24,702 nucleotides of DNA from Candidatus Poribacteria bacterium (GCA_016215705.1 JACRIR010000080.1:1-24702), one strand, 5' to 3'. Counted from the first letter of the stretch, positions 1 to 8,665 are shown. Notes: generated from the sequence alone by a model not told the origin. Translations and numbers: made by a program.

Positions 1-131
1 GAACCCATCAAGCACGAACGTTTTTCTTGGGCCCAATGCTTGTAATCTTTTGCATAATAATGAACAACTGTTTGATTTGAATGGACTCCCGCCTTCGTGG
101 GGAATGATAAAGAGGAATACTGGAACGACAC

Positions 132-728
132 ATGCCGGCGCACGTGGAGGTCGAACCTTCATCCGCCCACGTCCTGCCCGACCTGGACATCGAGTACCTC
201 ATGAAGTCTTCCGTCGCCATCTCGGCCGAGACGGAACAGGACGCGCTCTTGAAAAAGATCATGAACGTGGTCATCGAGAGTTCAGGCGCGCAGCGCGGGT
301 ATCTGCTGTTCGAGGAACAAGACGACTTGTTCATCCGCGCTGCAAGTCATGCCGACGATGGACCGGTCAAGACTTTCAACAGGAAAATCGAGGACGTCAC
401 TGAAATATGCAAAGCGATCGTTCGCTACGTATACCGGACGGGAGAGAAACTGGCGCTCGACAGCGCCTCGCAGGACGGCGAGTTCAAGGACAATCCGGAG
501 GTCCAAACTCTTCAACTTCGCTCCGTTCTCTGCATTCCGGTCGTCCGTCAGTCAAGGACTATAGGGATTCTCTACCTTGAGAACCGCCTTTCGGACGCAG
601 TGTTCACTCCTGAAAGCACCCAAATGACCGAATTGCTGGTCTCCTGGGCCGCCATTGCGCTTGAAAACGTCCGCCTTGCGGAGGAAGCGAAGAAAACCGA
701 CAGCAGAACCGAACCTTCCGCCAACTGA
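132..728 (+). CDS. Stand-alone GAF-domain protein
   Basis: A 198-residue protein consisting almost entirely of one GAF domain (about residues 20-180), followed by a short polar tail. Family features include the SSGAQRGYLLF strand, the central LRSVLCIPVV segment, the IGILYLENR strand and the closing helix around WAAIALENVRLAEEA. GAF domains bind small ligands, nucleotides or chromophores. No catalytic domain follows, so it is probably a soluble sensory module acting on a partner. The closest pattern I recall is the GAF domain placed before histidine kinase cores in large multi-sensor kinases. It is first in a same-strand block with three kinases, 151 bp before the next gene, which has its own promoter. 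The start is the first ATG after stops in this frame. A weak GAGGAA lies 14 bases upstream, so a slightly later GTG start is possible. Ligand unknown. Confidence 0.8.
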   Translation: MPAHVEVEPSSAHVLPDLDIEYLMKSSVAISAETEQDALLKKIMNVVIESSGAQRGYLLFEEQDDLFIRAASHADDGPVKTFNRKIEDVTEICKAIVRYVYRTGEKLALDSASQDGEFKDNPEVQTLQLRSVLCIPVVRQSRTIGILYLENRLSDAVFTPESTQMTELLVSWAAIALENVRLAEEAKKTDSRTEPSAN

Positions 729-760
729 GAAAGCGAAGGGCAAAAGGGAACGAACAAGAA

Positions 761-790
761 ATAATGAATGATGAATAGTGATGAATTGAA
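761..790. repeat. ATGAAT-type degenerate word repeat
   Basis: A short AT-rich stretch between the GAF gene and the next kinase repeats the words ATGAATG, ATGAATAGTG and ATGAATTG with a period of about 7-10 bases. It is non-coding. It belongs to the wider pattern of different short-period words in the gaps of this window. Confidence 0.5.
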
Positions 791-808
791 AAGAGAAGAA
801 AAGGACGT

Positions 809-843
809 TTGACCGTGAGCCGCGCGGCTCAATATGATATAAT
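809..843 (+). promoter_or_regulatory. Sigma-70 promoter with a palindrome in the spacer
   Basis: A TTGACC -35 (809-814) is followed after 18 bases by TATGAT (833-838). It overlaps an extended -10 reading TGATATAAT (835-843). The spacer holds a perfect 14-base palindrome, GAGCCGCGCGGCTC (817-830), which could be an operator. Transcription would start near 850, leaving about 30 bases of leader before the ATG at 880. Confidence 0.6.
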
Positions 844-879
844 TGGAACACCGTACTTCAAAGAAAGAAACACAAGATA

Positions 880-2478
880 ATGGCGCGAATCCTCATAGTT
901 GATGACCGGCAATTGAACCGCTACTTTCTGCGCACGCTCCTGCGTTACGACAACCACGACCTGGCGGAGGCCGCCGACGGCGCCGAGGCTCTTGATCAGA
1001 TAAGGTCGGTTGCTCCCGACCTTGTGATAACCGACCTCCTCATGCCGCGGGTTGACGGCTACGAACTCCTGCGCCAACTTCGCGTAGACCCCGCGCTGGC
1101 GGGCGTTCCCGTCATCTTTTACACTGCCGTTTTCCACGAACGCCAGGTCAGGGAGTTGGTCGGCTCGTTCGCCGGCTGCTATTACCTTGCTAAACCGGCG
1201 GACCCCCAGGCCATTCTACAAACGGTCCGGGCGGCCTTGGGGCTCCATACCCTTCAACCTGACGCTGCTGTGCCGGAAGATTTCGACCGCGAGCATCTGC
1301 GGGTTCTGACGGATACGCTATCTCAAAAGGTCGAAGAGCTTCATGAAGTGCTTCAGATGCAGGACCTGGCCAATATCTTGGCTATAGATTTGGGCTATCG
1401 GATTACGCGCTGGAACGCCGGCTGTCAGCGCCTCTATGGCTTTGCGAGCCAGCAGGCCATCGGCAAGATCAGTCACGAACTCTTGAAAACGCAGTTTCCC
1501 TTGCCGCTCTCCCAGATCAGAAAAATCGTGTGGGAAAAAGGGCGATGGGAAGGGGAACTGATCCATCAATCCTCAGATGGTCGCCGCTTGACGGTGGACA
1601 GCGAGTGGATTCTTCATCGAGATTCCAAAGGCGAACCTTCGGCGATTCTCGAGGTCAATAGGGATATCACCGGGCGGAAAGAGGCTGAAAACGCCTTGCG
1701 CGAGAGCGAAGCCCGTTATCGGCGTCTTGCGGAAAGCCTGGAGGAAACCGTCAAGAGGCAAGTGCAGGAACTTCGCCAGGCGCAGACTCTCGCTGCCCTC
1801 GGCCAAATGGTGTCGGTCGTGGCCCACGAAATCAGAAATCCGCTCCACACCATAAACCTGGGGATCGACAGCCTGCAAAAGGCGTTGGAAGAAGGCAAGC
1901 AGAAAGACATTCCGGAAATTTTTGGGGAAATTGCGCACGGGTTGAACTTGATGAACAACGTAATCGGCGAATTGTTGAACTATGCAAAACCAGTCACGTT
2001 GGAACCGTCGTGGTGGCCGCTTCGGAGCGTTGTCGAACAGGCGTTGGGCATCTTGGTTCACGCGCTTCGGAACGTATCGGTTGATCTGGACCTCGAGCAA
2101 ATGGAGATTTTTGTTGATGCGGAAAAAATGATCAGAGTGTTTGTGAATCTCTTCTCGAATGCGGCCGACGCCATGCCCAACGGAGGGAATCTCAAGGTTT
2201 ACTCGGAATACTCTGTGGACGATGGCCCGTTATCTCTGAAACTCTTCGTCTCCGACACCGGCTGCGGTATCAGTGAAGAAGCCCTGGGACACGTTCAGGA
2301 ACCCTTCTTTACAACAAAGATCAGAGGCGCCGGGCTTGGTATTCCTATCTGCAAAAAGATAGTCGAGGCGCACGACGGCGTCCTCGCCATCCGAAGCAAA
2401 GTCAACGAAGGAACCACGGTCGAAATCACGTTTCCTCCCACTATCTTCCGGAGCCCGGTGCCCGAGCCCGCGGTCTGA
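880..2478 (+). CDS. REC-PAS-histidine kinase (paralogue of the kinase at 5033)
   Basis: A 532-residue soluble kinase with an N-terminal receiver. REC spans about residues 1-120, with acidic pair D8/D9, phosphoacceptor D52, T82 and K105. A coiled linker and one PAS domain follow (about 150-275, ending DITGRKEAE). The HisKA H-box is AHEIRNPLHTI, with phospho-accepting H316. The HATPase domain shows N box NAADAMPNGG, G1 DTGCGIS and the GAGLGIPICKKI loop. No membrane segment is visible. An N-terminal receiver means input can come from another kinase, by phosphate transfer, as well as from the PAS ligand. The kinase core is strikingly like that of the gene at 5033: 3 differences over 53 residues around the H-box. 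There is no strong Shine-Dalgarno; the ATG begins a canonical receiver strand (MARILIVDD). No DNA-binding output is encoded nearby, so the downstream target is unknown. Confidence 0.92.
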   Translation: MARILIVDDRQLNRYFLRTLLRYDNHDLAEAADGAEALDQIRSVAPDLVITDLLMPRVDGYELLRQLRVDPALAGVPVIFYTAVFHERQVRELVGSFAGCYYLAKPADPQAILQTVRAALGLHTLQPDAAVPEDFDREHLRVLTDTLSQKVEELHEVLQMQDLANILAIDLGYRITRWNAGCQRLYGFASQQAIGKISHELLKTQFPLPLSQIRKIVWEKGRWEGELIHQSSDGRRLTVDSEWILHRDSKGEPSAILEVNRDITGRKEAENALRESEARYRRLAESLEETVKRQVQELRQAQTLAALGQMVSVVAHEIRNPLHTINLGIDSLQKALEEGKQKDIPEIFGEIAHGLNLMNNVIGELLNYAKPVTLEPSWWPLRSVVEQALGILVHALRNVSVDLDLEQMEIFVDAEKMIRVFVNLFSNAADAMPNGGNLKVYSEYSVDDGPLSLKLFVSDTGCGISEEALGHVQEPFFTTKIRGAGLGIPICKKIVEAHDGVLAIRSKVNEGTTVEITFPPTIFRSPVPEPAV

Positions 2479-2483
2479 TCCCG

Positions 2484-2500
2484 CTCGCTTCATAAGCGAG
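2484..2500 (+). other. Small hairpin after the REC-PAS kinase
   Basis: CTCGCTT and AAGCGAG form a 7-bp stem with a 3-base loop six bases after the stop codon. No T-run follows, so it is at best a weak or factor-dependent terminator or an mRNA 3' end stabiliser. Confidence 0.35.
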
Positions 2501-2557
2501 GGAAGAAATCGGAAACCGGGAGCCAAGAGTACGCGTGTCTTCTTTGCCCCCGTTTCT

Positions 2558-2587
2558 TTGAAATTTTCCATCGACAGACGCTATAAT
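2558..2587 (+). promoter_or_regulatory. Sigma-70 promoter for the four-PAS kinase
   Basis: TTGAAA (2558-2563), an 18-base spacer and a consensus TATAAT (2582-2587) lie upstream of the ATG at 2631. The predicted start near 2594 gives a leader of about 37 bases, which contains the ribosome site TGAGG at 2619-2623. Confidence 0.65.
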
Positions 2588-2630
2588 AGAAACCTAAGAA
2601 CTCAGAACTGGAATCTGGTGAGGCATCTCA

Positions 2631-4898
2631 ATGAGTCCCTCGGATAAATCCAAAAGGGCGCTCCTTCTGGAATTGGAAACACTCCGCAGCCGAATTGCGG
2701 ACTTGGAGGAGCATGCAACCGAGCGCGAGGGACGGTTCCAGTCGTTGTTCAACCAGATGACGGAAGGCTTTGCGCTCCACGAGATCATTTGCGACGAAAA
2801 AGGCCAACCCTGCGATTACCGGTTCCTCGAGACAAGCCCTGCCTTTGAGCGTCTCACGGGCCTCAAACGAAACGATGTAATCGGCAAGACCGTCCGCGAA
2901 ATCCTGCCTGAGATTGAACCCCACTGGATCACAACCTATGGCGCCGTAGCCCTCACGGGACAGCCGGTCCGCTTTGAAAACTATTCTGCGCCGCTTAAAC
3001 GGCATTACGAGTGCTTCGCCTATTCTCCCGCCCCCCGACAATTTGTTGTGCTATTCACGGACATCACCGAGCGCAAGCGAGCCGAGGAAGCGTTGCGCGA
3101 AAGCAGGGATGACCTCAACCGAGCCCAGGCCGTTGCTCATATCGGAAGCTGGCGCTTGGATGTCCGAAGGGATGAATTGCTCTGGTCCGATGAGACCTAC
3201 CGGATGTTCGGGATTCCAAAAGGAACTCCCCTGACCTACGAAGCCTTTATCGCCGCGGTACATCCCGAAGATCGGGAGTTTGTCGACCAAAAGTGGAATG
3301 CGGCGCTTCGAGGTGAGCCCTACGATATCGAACACCGAATAGTTGTTGAAGGAAATCTCAAGTGGGTCCGCGAAAGGGCGGAGCTGGAATTTGATCACGA
3401 AGCGAACCTCCGGGGCGGCTTCGGAACGGTCCAGGACATCACTGAGCTGAAGGGGGCCGAGGAGGCTCTGCGTCAGGCGAAGGGAACCGCGGAGCGACAC
3501 GCAGCGGAGTTGAAGACTATCTTCGACTCGATAAACGATCCGGTTCTGGTCTATGACGCCAATGGCGCCCTTTTGCAGACCAACGTTGCATTGAAGAAGT
3601 TCTACGGATTAGACCCTGATGGAACAGGTTGGGACAAACAAGCTGAAGTATTCCGCAAGTTTCTGGCTCACTATCCTGACGGACGGCTTATGAGACAAAA
3701 GGACAGGCCCGTGGCTCGCGCCCTGCAAGGTGAAACAGTCCGGAACGAAGTGATCATCGTCAAGGATCAGGCCGGCCGCGAAACGGCGTTCTCTCTCTCA
3801 TCGTCTCCAATAATTGTGGGGGGGAAAATTACGGGAGCGGTGTCCGTTAACCGCGATATCACCGAGCTTAAACGGGCCGAGGACGCCATTCTGCGAGCGA
3901 AGGAAGAGTGGGAAAAAACTTTCGACACGGTCCCGGACCTGATGGCAATTCTCGATCAACATCACCGTGTTGTCCGTGTAAACAAGGCGATGGCGAATCG
4001 CCTTGGTGTGGCGCCGGAACAGTGCATAGGGCTTCGCTGCCATGAGGCCGTCCACGGATCGCCTCATCCGCCGGAGTTCTGTCCGCATGCGCTCACCTGT
4101 CAAGATGGAAAGGAGCATGTCTCCGAGGTGCACGAACCGCGCCTTGGCGGCGATTTCCTGGTGAGCACCACGCCGCTGTGTGACGGACATGGCAAGCTCA
4201 TCGGCAGCATCCACGTCGCCCGCGACATCACCGAGCGTAAACAGGCCGAAGACCAGATCAAAAAGTCGCTGAAAGAAAAAGAGGTCCTTCTTAAGGAAAT
4301 ACATCATCGCGTCAAGAATAATCTTCAAATCATTCATAGCATGCTCAATCTTCAGATGCCTTACGTCAAAGATGAGCAAGCGATTGCGTTGTTCAAGGAG
4401 AGCAGAGACCGCGTCTTCTCAATGGCGCTTGTTCATGAGAAACTGTACCAGTCCAAGTCGCTGGCCAGGATAGATCTTCCCGACTATATTCAGAAAATTG
4501 CCGCCAATCTGTTCAATTCTTACGGTGTGAGTGAGAGGACGGTAGCGCTGAGAATAGATGTCGAAGACATCTCGCTAGACGCACATACTGTGATCCCGTG
4601 CGCTTTGATCATCAACGAGCTCGTCTCGAATTCTCTGAAATACGCCTTCCCGGGTTCGTCGGTGGGCGTAGGCGTCAAGGGCGAGGTCCGCATCGACCTG
4701 CTCCATGACATAGATAACAAATACATTCTGACTGTCAGCGACAACGGTGTCGGACTCCCCGATGGTTTCGATATTCAAAATTCAGAAACATTGGGACTTC
4801 AATTGGTCAGCGTGCTGGTAAAACAGCTCAATGGCAGCATTCAGATCAGAGCAGTCGCCGGCGCCGAATTCAAGATTACTTTTGAGGCGGGAAGGTAG
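2631..4898 (+). CDS. Four-PAS HisKA_2-type sensor histidine kinase
   Basis: A 755-residue soluble sensor kinase. It begins with a short coiled coil (about 5-30), then four PAS domains at roughly 30-150, 155-275, 285-415 and 420-545. Each closes with a DIT(E)-x-K signature. The dimerisation helix is of the HisKA_2 class: LLKEIHHRVKNNLQII has an HH pair at 558/559, the second aligning with the His of HWE-type kinases. The ATPase domain follows, with N box NELVSNSLKYAF and G1 DNGVGLP. The kinase class differs from its two neighbours. The fourth PAS contains a cysteine cluster, C465, C470, C484 and C490, with nearby histidines, which may sense metal, haem or redox state. Start choice is good: TGAGG sits 7 bases before the ATG, downstream of a clear promoter. 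Partner response regulator unknown; the receivers of the flanking kinases are candidates. Confidence 0.92.
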   Translation: MSPSDKSKRALLLELETLRSRIADLEEHATEREGRFQSLFNQMTEGFALHEIICDEKGQPCDYRFLETSPAFERLTGLKRNDVIGKTVREILPEIEPHWITTYGAVALTGQPVRFENYSAPLKRHYECFAYSPAPRQFVVLFTDITERKRAEEALRESRDDLNRAQAVAHIGSWRLDVRRDELLWSDETYRMFGIPKGTPLTYEAFIAAVHPEDREFVDQKWNAALRGEPYDIEHRIVVEGNLKWVRERAELEFDHEANLRGGFGTVQDITELKGAEEALRQAKGTAERHAAELKTIFDSINDPVLVYDANGALLQTNVALKKFYGLDPDGTGWDKQAEVFRKFLAHYPDGRLMRQKDRPVARALQGETVRNEVIIVKDQAGRETAFSLSSSPIIVGGKITGAVSVNRDITELKRAEDAILRAKEEWEKTFDTVPDLMAILDQHHRVVRVNKAMANRLGVAPEQCIGLRCHEAVHGSPHPPEFCPHALTCQDGKEHVSEVHEPRLGGDFLVSTTPLCDGHGKLIGSIHVARDITERKQAEDQIKKSLKEKEVLLKEIHHRVKNNLQIIHSMLNLQMPYVKDEQAIALFKESRDRVFSMALVHEKLYQSKSLARIDLPDYIQKIAANLFNSYGVSERTVALRIDVEDISLDAHTVIPCALIINELVSNSLKYAFPGSSVGVGVKGEVRIDLLHDIDNKYILTVSDNGVGLPDGFDIQNSETLGLQLVSVLVKQLNGSIQIRAVAGAEFKITFEAGR

Positions 4899-5015
4899 GC
4901 GTATTGCATGTTCCGTACTGCGTATCGCGTCTTACGTATTGCGTAATACGTAATGCGCAGTGTGTGGAGGTTGGAGAAGTTCGTCGATCAAAAACATGTA
5001 ATACGCAATACGCAA
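4899..5015. repeat. GCGTATTGC word repeats and a perfect hairpin
   Basis: The gap between two kinase genes is built from variants of GCGTATTGC and its complement. These occur at 4899-4953 and again at 4998-5015, where ATACGCA is repeated. It includes a perfect hairpin, TTACGTATT / GCGT / AATACGTAA (4932-4953). There is no coding potential and no T-run for a classical terminator. A copy-prone intergenic repeat is the simplest reading. Confidence 0.6.
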
Positions 5016-5032
5016 CATAGGAGATTCATACA

Positions 5033-7111
5033 ATGCCTGATGCGAGAATACTGATTGTGGAGGACGAAGGCATCGAGGCCCTTGACATGAAACAGCGACT
5101 CAAATCACTGGGATACCCTGTCTCGGACGTTGCCTCTACCGGAGAAGAAGCCATCAAGAAAGCAGGCGAAACATATCCTGATCTCATTTTGATGGATATA
5201 ATGCTGCAAGGTAAAATCGATGGCGTCACCGCCGCCGAACAGATAAGCACCCGCTTCGACATCCCGATTGTATATGTTACCGCCTATGCGGACGAGGATA
5301 CATTGCAGCGCGCAAAGATAACGGAACCGTATGGCTATATAGTCAAGCCCTTCCAGGAAAGGGAATTGCACATTGTTATTGATATGGCGCTGTACAAGCA
5401 CAAGGTGGAGAGAAAACTCAAGGAAAGCGAAAAGTGGCTCGCAACATCCCTCCGAAGCATAGGAGACGCCGTCATCGCCACCGACAAGAACGGTCTGATC
5501 ACATTCATGAATCCCGTGGCCGAGCAACTGATGGGTTGGAAACTGCAAGAGGCGGTGAACAAGAATCTGACGGAAGTATTCAAAATAGCAAACATGTATA
5601 CACGTCAGCCTATCGAGAATCCGGTGACAAAGGTGATACTGCAAGGTGCAATTGTGGGTCTGGCAAACCACACAATTCTTATTGCCAGGGACGGAACCGA
5701 AATTCCTATTGACGACAGCGCTGCGCCTATCAAAGACGACAAGGGAAACATCATCGGCGTGATTTTGGTCTTCCGCGACGTGACAGAACGCGTTAAGGCA
5801 GAGATGGAACTGAAAATCGCGCATGATGTGTTGGAAATGCGAGTCAGCGAACGAACCGCGCAACTGACTCAGACTGTGAAAGAGCTGGAGGCGGAAGTTT
5901 CCATGCGGACCACCGCTGAAATGGCCCTGCGCGCAAGTGAACAGGCCGTGAAGAATGAGCGGAAGCGATTCTTTGATGTCCTCGAGACACTACCTGCATA
6001 CCTCGTGCTGTTGACCCCCGATTATCACGTTCCCTTCGACAACCGCTTCTTCCGCGAGCGCTTCGGCGAGTCGCACGGCCGCCGCTGTTTCGAGTATCTC
6101 TTCAACCGCACCGAGCCCTGCGAGATATGTGAAACCTACACGGTCCTGAAAACCATGAAGCCCCATCGGTGGAAATGGCTCGGACCGGACGGCCGCAATT
6201 ACGATATCTACGACTTTCCCTTCACCGATACGGACGGCTCTACTCTTATCATGGAGATGGGTATTGACGTCACCGAGCAAAAACAAGCGCAAGAGGCGCT
6301 GAGAAAACTCAATGAGACGCTCGAACAGCGCGTGAGCGAACGCACCGCTGCTCTGAGCAAGAGCGAAGAACGATACCGCCATCTTGCAGAAAGCTTGGAA
6401 GAAACAGTAAAAAAACAAGTGGCCGAACTGCGCCAGGCTCAAACCCTCGCAGCCCTCGGCCAAATGATTTCGGTCGTGGCCCATGAAATCAGAAATCCTT
6501 TGCACACGATAAATTTGGGAATCGACAGCCTTCAAAAGGCGATAGAGCGCGTGCAGCAAGGGCCGGAAATCTCGGAAGTCTCGGAGATCGCCGAAGAAAT
6601 CGCATACGGATCGAGGTTGATGAACAGCGTGATAGAAGAGTTGCTGTACTATGCCAGACCTGTCACGCTGGAACCTTCGTGGCGCCCCATAAATGATATT
6701 GTCGACAAGGCGTTAAGCCTGACAACCCACAGGCTTCAAAATATATCGGTTGATGTGGACCTCGAGCAAAAAGAGATATTCGTTGACGCAGAAAGATTAC
6801 CCAGGGTGCTTGTCAACCTTATCTTAAATGCCGCAGACGCAATGCCCGACGGCGGGAAGTTGAAAGTATACACCCAAAGGCAGGAGACCGATGGCGCGGG
6901 CATCTTCCGCCTCTGCATCTCCGACACCGGTTGCGGGATCAGCGAAGAAAGCCTTGAAAAGATTTCCGAGCCTTTCTATACCACAAAAACCAGAGGCACA
7001 GGACTCGGTCTTCCTATCTGTAAGAAGCTGATCGAAGCCCACAACGGAAATCTGACCATCAGGAGCAGACTCAATGAGGGAACCACTGTCGAAATCACAC
7101 TCCCCACATAA
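5033..7111 (+). CDS. REC-PAS-PAS-histidine kinase
   Basis: A 692-residue hybrid-type kinase with an N-terminal receiver (about 1-122). The receiver has E10/D11, phosphoacceptor D55, T83 and K105. PAS1 spans about 130-265 and ends DVTERV. A coiled coil (about 265-315) leads to a second, divergent PAS (about 315-425). That domain carries C352, C363 and C366 in a C-x10-C-x2-C arrangement. The HisKA H-box is AHEIRNPLHTI with H484. The ATPase has NAADAMPDGG, DTGCGIS and GTGLGLPICKKL. The kinase core is paralogous to the gene at 880, but synonymous positions have drifted, so the duplication is not very recent. This protein carries one extra PAS domain compared with that gene. AGGAGA at 5019-5024 supports the ATG start with 8-base spacing. 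No transmembrane segment is apparent. The signal and output are not visible from the sequence. Confidence 0.92.
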   Translation: MPDARILIVEDEGIEALDMKQRLKSLGYPVSDVASTGEEAIKKAGETYPDLILMDIMLQGKIDGVTAAEQISTRFDIPIVYVTAYADEDTLQRAKITEPYGYIVKPFQERELHIVIDMALYKHKVERKLKESEKWLATSLRSIGDAVIATDKNGLITFMNPVAEQLMGWKLQEAVNKNLTEVFKIANMYTRQPIENPVTKVILQGAIVGLANHTILIARDGTEIPIDDSAAPIKDDKGNIIGVILVFRDVTERVKAEMELKIAHDVLEMRVSERTAQLTQTVKELEAEVSMRTTAEMALRASEQAVKNERKRFFDVLETLPAYLVLLTPDYHVPFDNRFFRERFGESHGRRCFEYLFNRTEPCEICETYTVLKTMKPHRWKWLGPDGRNYDIYDFPFTDTDGSTLIMEMGIDVTEQKQAQEALRKLNETLEQRVSERTAALSKSEERYRHLAESLEETVKKQVAELRQAQTLAALGQMISVVAHEIRNPLHTINLGIDSLQKAIERVQQGPEISEVSEIAEEIAYGSRLMNSVIEELLYYARPVTLEPSWRPINDIVDKALSLTTHRLQNISVDVDLEQKEIFVDAERLPRVLVNLILNAADAMPDGGKLKVYTQRQETDGAGIFRLCISDTGCGISEESLEKISEPFYTTKTRGTGLGLPICKKLIEAHNGNLTIRSRLNEGTTVEITLPT

Positions 7112-7174
7112 GAACTGCGAAGGGGGGAATGTGAATCAAAAGAGAAGGGCGGTTCTGGACCTTTGACTTTATGC

Positions 7175-7203
7175 CTGAAACATGAAATCTGAAACCAGAA
7201 ACC
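7175..7203. repeat. CTGAAAC/ATGAAATC word repeat
   Basis: Words CTGAAAC, ATGAAAT, CTGAAAC and AGAAACC follow one another with a period of about 8 bases in the gap before the GH4 gene. The stretch is non-coding and ends just before the ribosome binding site of the next gene. Confidence 0.5.
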
Positions 7204-7225
7204 ACTATCCTCGGAGGTGCACAGT

Positions 7226-8536
7226 ATGGCTCACTCGCCCGCAAAGAAAATTGTCTTTCTAGGTGGCGGAAGCACTCAGTTTGCGCCAACACTTATCGTT
7301 GATTTCATACACTCCCGCGAGCTATATGGCAGCACGATTGTGCTCGTCGACACAAATGAGGCGAAACTGAATACCATATTCCGGCTCGGGAAACGACTGC
7401 TCGAGGCCGGCCGCGCCGACTTTAAGCTCGAAAGTACAGCCAACAGGTGTGATGCGCTCGCAGGCGCCGACTTCGTCATTATAAGCGTGGAAGTCAACCG
7501 CTTCCCAACTTGGGAGACCGACAGGCGCATCCCGAAGGAATTCGGCATCGAACAATCGCTGGGAGAGAACGGCGGACCGGGAGGCCTCTTTCACGCGATG
7601 CGGCAGATTCCCGGAATCGTGGAAATCTGCCAGGACGTCGAGCGGATTTGTCCTGACGCGCTCGTGCTCAATCTGTCGAATCCCATGAGCCGAATCCTCC
7701 AAGCGGTCAAAGACTACACCAAAGTGAAGATCATCGGGCTCTGCCATGAAATCGCAGATGGGAACGCCTACCTCTCCTCGATTCTGGAAATGCCCGAGAG
7801 CAACCTTGACGTAATCGCAGCCGGATTGAATCATTTCTCGTGGTACCTCAAAATTCATGACAAGCAGACCGGCGAAGACCTCTACCCGAAGGTCCGCAAA
7901 CTTGTTCCGAACAACATTCATATCGATCGCCTACTCGTGGCCGACCTCCTCCGTCTCTCCAATCACCTTTGTGTCACGAGCGACAGCCACGTCGGTGAGT
8001 ATCTGAAGGATGGCCACGTATGGCGGACGGGTTGGGGACCGGAGATGGAGCCTTTTGACTTTTTCGCTTACTACCTGACATACGTCAAAGGCATCGAAGA
8101 ACGTGTGCAGTCGCTTATTGCCGGTGAGTTCCCGGCCGAAGAGTACATCGAAAAACGCTCGGGCGAGATCGTGACCGATATTATCGCCGCGGCGGTTCAA
8201 GGGCGCGAACAGAGGTTCCACGCCTTCAATCTCACGAACGACGGCTATATCTCGAATCTGCCCTCCGCTTGCGTGGTGGAAGTTCCCGGATGGGTCAGCG
8301 GGAAACGTTTCGGAGGCGAGCCGGTTGGCCATCTGCCTCCAGTGCTTGCCGGCTGGTGCCATCTGCAGACCGCCATTCACTGCCTGAACGCCAAGGCCGC
8401 CGTTGAAGGCGACAGACAAGCTGCCCTCGATGCGTTGTTGCTTGACCCGGTCGTGCCCGATCGGCTTACAGCCGAGCAATGCCTCGAGGCAATGCTCAAG
8501 GCAAACCGCGCATATCTCCCGCGCTTCTTCACCTAA
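7226..8536 (+). CDS. GH4 family NAD- and metal-dependent alpha-glucosidase (CHE type)
   Basis: A 436-residue glycosidase of family GH4, which hydrolyses glycosides by a redox-elimination route using NAD+ and a divalent metal, usually Mn2+. The N-terminal Rossmann motif is KIVFLGGGST. The metal and substrate residues fall in NLSNPM, in the C173-H174-E175 motif and in GLNHFSW (H203). The CHE signature is the one I associate with GH4 alpha-glucosidases such as Thermotoga AglA; alpha-galactosidases show CHSV and 6-phospho-glycosidases CDMP or CNxP. There is no signal peptide, so it is cytoplasmic. An upstream GTG at 7217 lies inside the GGAGG Shine-Dalgarno (7213-7217), so the ATG at 7226 is the better start. 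It is a single gene closed by an intrinsic terminator, and probably acts on maltose or maltodextrin-like sugars. Substrate choice rests on the motif only. Confidence 0.88.
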   Translation: MAHSPAKKIVFLGGGSTQFAPTLIVDFIHSRELYGSTIVLVDTNEAKLNTIFRLGKRLLEAGRADFKLESTANRCDALAGADFVIISVEVNRFPTWETDRRIPKEFGIEQSLGENGGPGGLFHAMRQIPGIVEICQDVERICPDALVLNLSNPMSRILQAVKDYTKVKIIGLCHEIADGNAYLSSILEMPESNLDVIAAGLNHFSWYLKIHDKQTGEDLYPKVRKLVPNNIHIDRLLVADLLRLSNHLCVTSDSHVGEYLKDGHVWRTGWGPEMEPFDFFAYYLTYVKGIEERVQSLIAGEFPAEEYIEKRSGEIVTDIIAAAVQGREQRFHAFNLTNDGYISNLPSACVVEVPGWVSGKRFGGEPVGHLPPVLAGWCHLQTAIHCLNAKAAVEGDRQAALDALLLDPVVPDRLTAEQCLEAMLKANRAYLPRFFT

Positions 8537-8554
8537 GAATCGAATTTTCGGACC

Positions 8555-8595
8555 GTGAACCCTGAATCCTGAACTGCGAACCGGGAACTCGCAAC
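8555..8595. repeat. GTGAACCCTGAATCCTGAA word repeat
   Basis: Words GTGAACC, CTGAATC, CTGAACTG, GCGAACC and GGGAACTC follow each other after the GH4 stop codon with a period of about 8. The stretch is non-coding and lies directly before the terminator hairpin. Confidence 0.5.
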
Positions 8596-8596
8596 C

Positions 8597-8621
8597 CCGC
8601 GCGCTTGGCGCGGTCCTTTTT
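8597..8621 (+). terminator. Intrinsic terminator after the GH4 gene
   Basis: CCGCGC (8597-8602) pairs perfectly with GCGCGG (8608-8613) across a 5-base loop, followed after TCC by a run of five T (8617-8621). It lies about 60 bases after the GH4 stop and separates this gene from the PHA-regulator promoter. Confidence 0.75.
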
Positions 8622-8665
8622 GCCTTTGCCATTTCGCCTCTTTCTGGGGCGCTTCGCGCAGCGCA

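Noticed and set aside
1-131. Tail of an upstream gene or a terminator hairpin at 9-42
   Set aside because: All frames hit stops within the first 80 bases; the CAAGCA/TGCTTG stem has a 22-base loop and no T-run. Nothing can be claimed for this stretch.
7217-7225. GTG start for the GH4 enzyme
   Set aside because: The GTG overlaps the GGAGG ribosome site that serves the ATG at 7226, and it adds only three residues.
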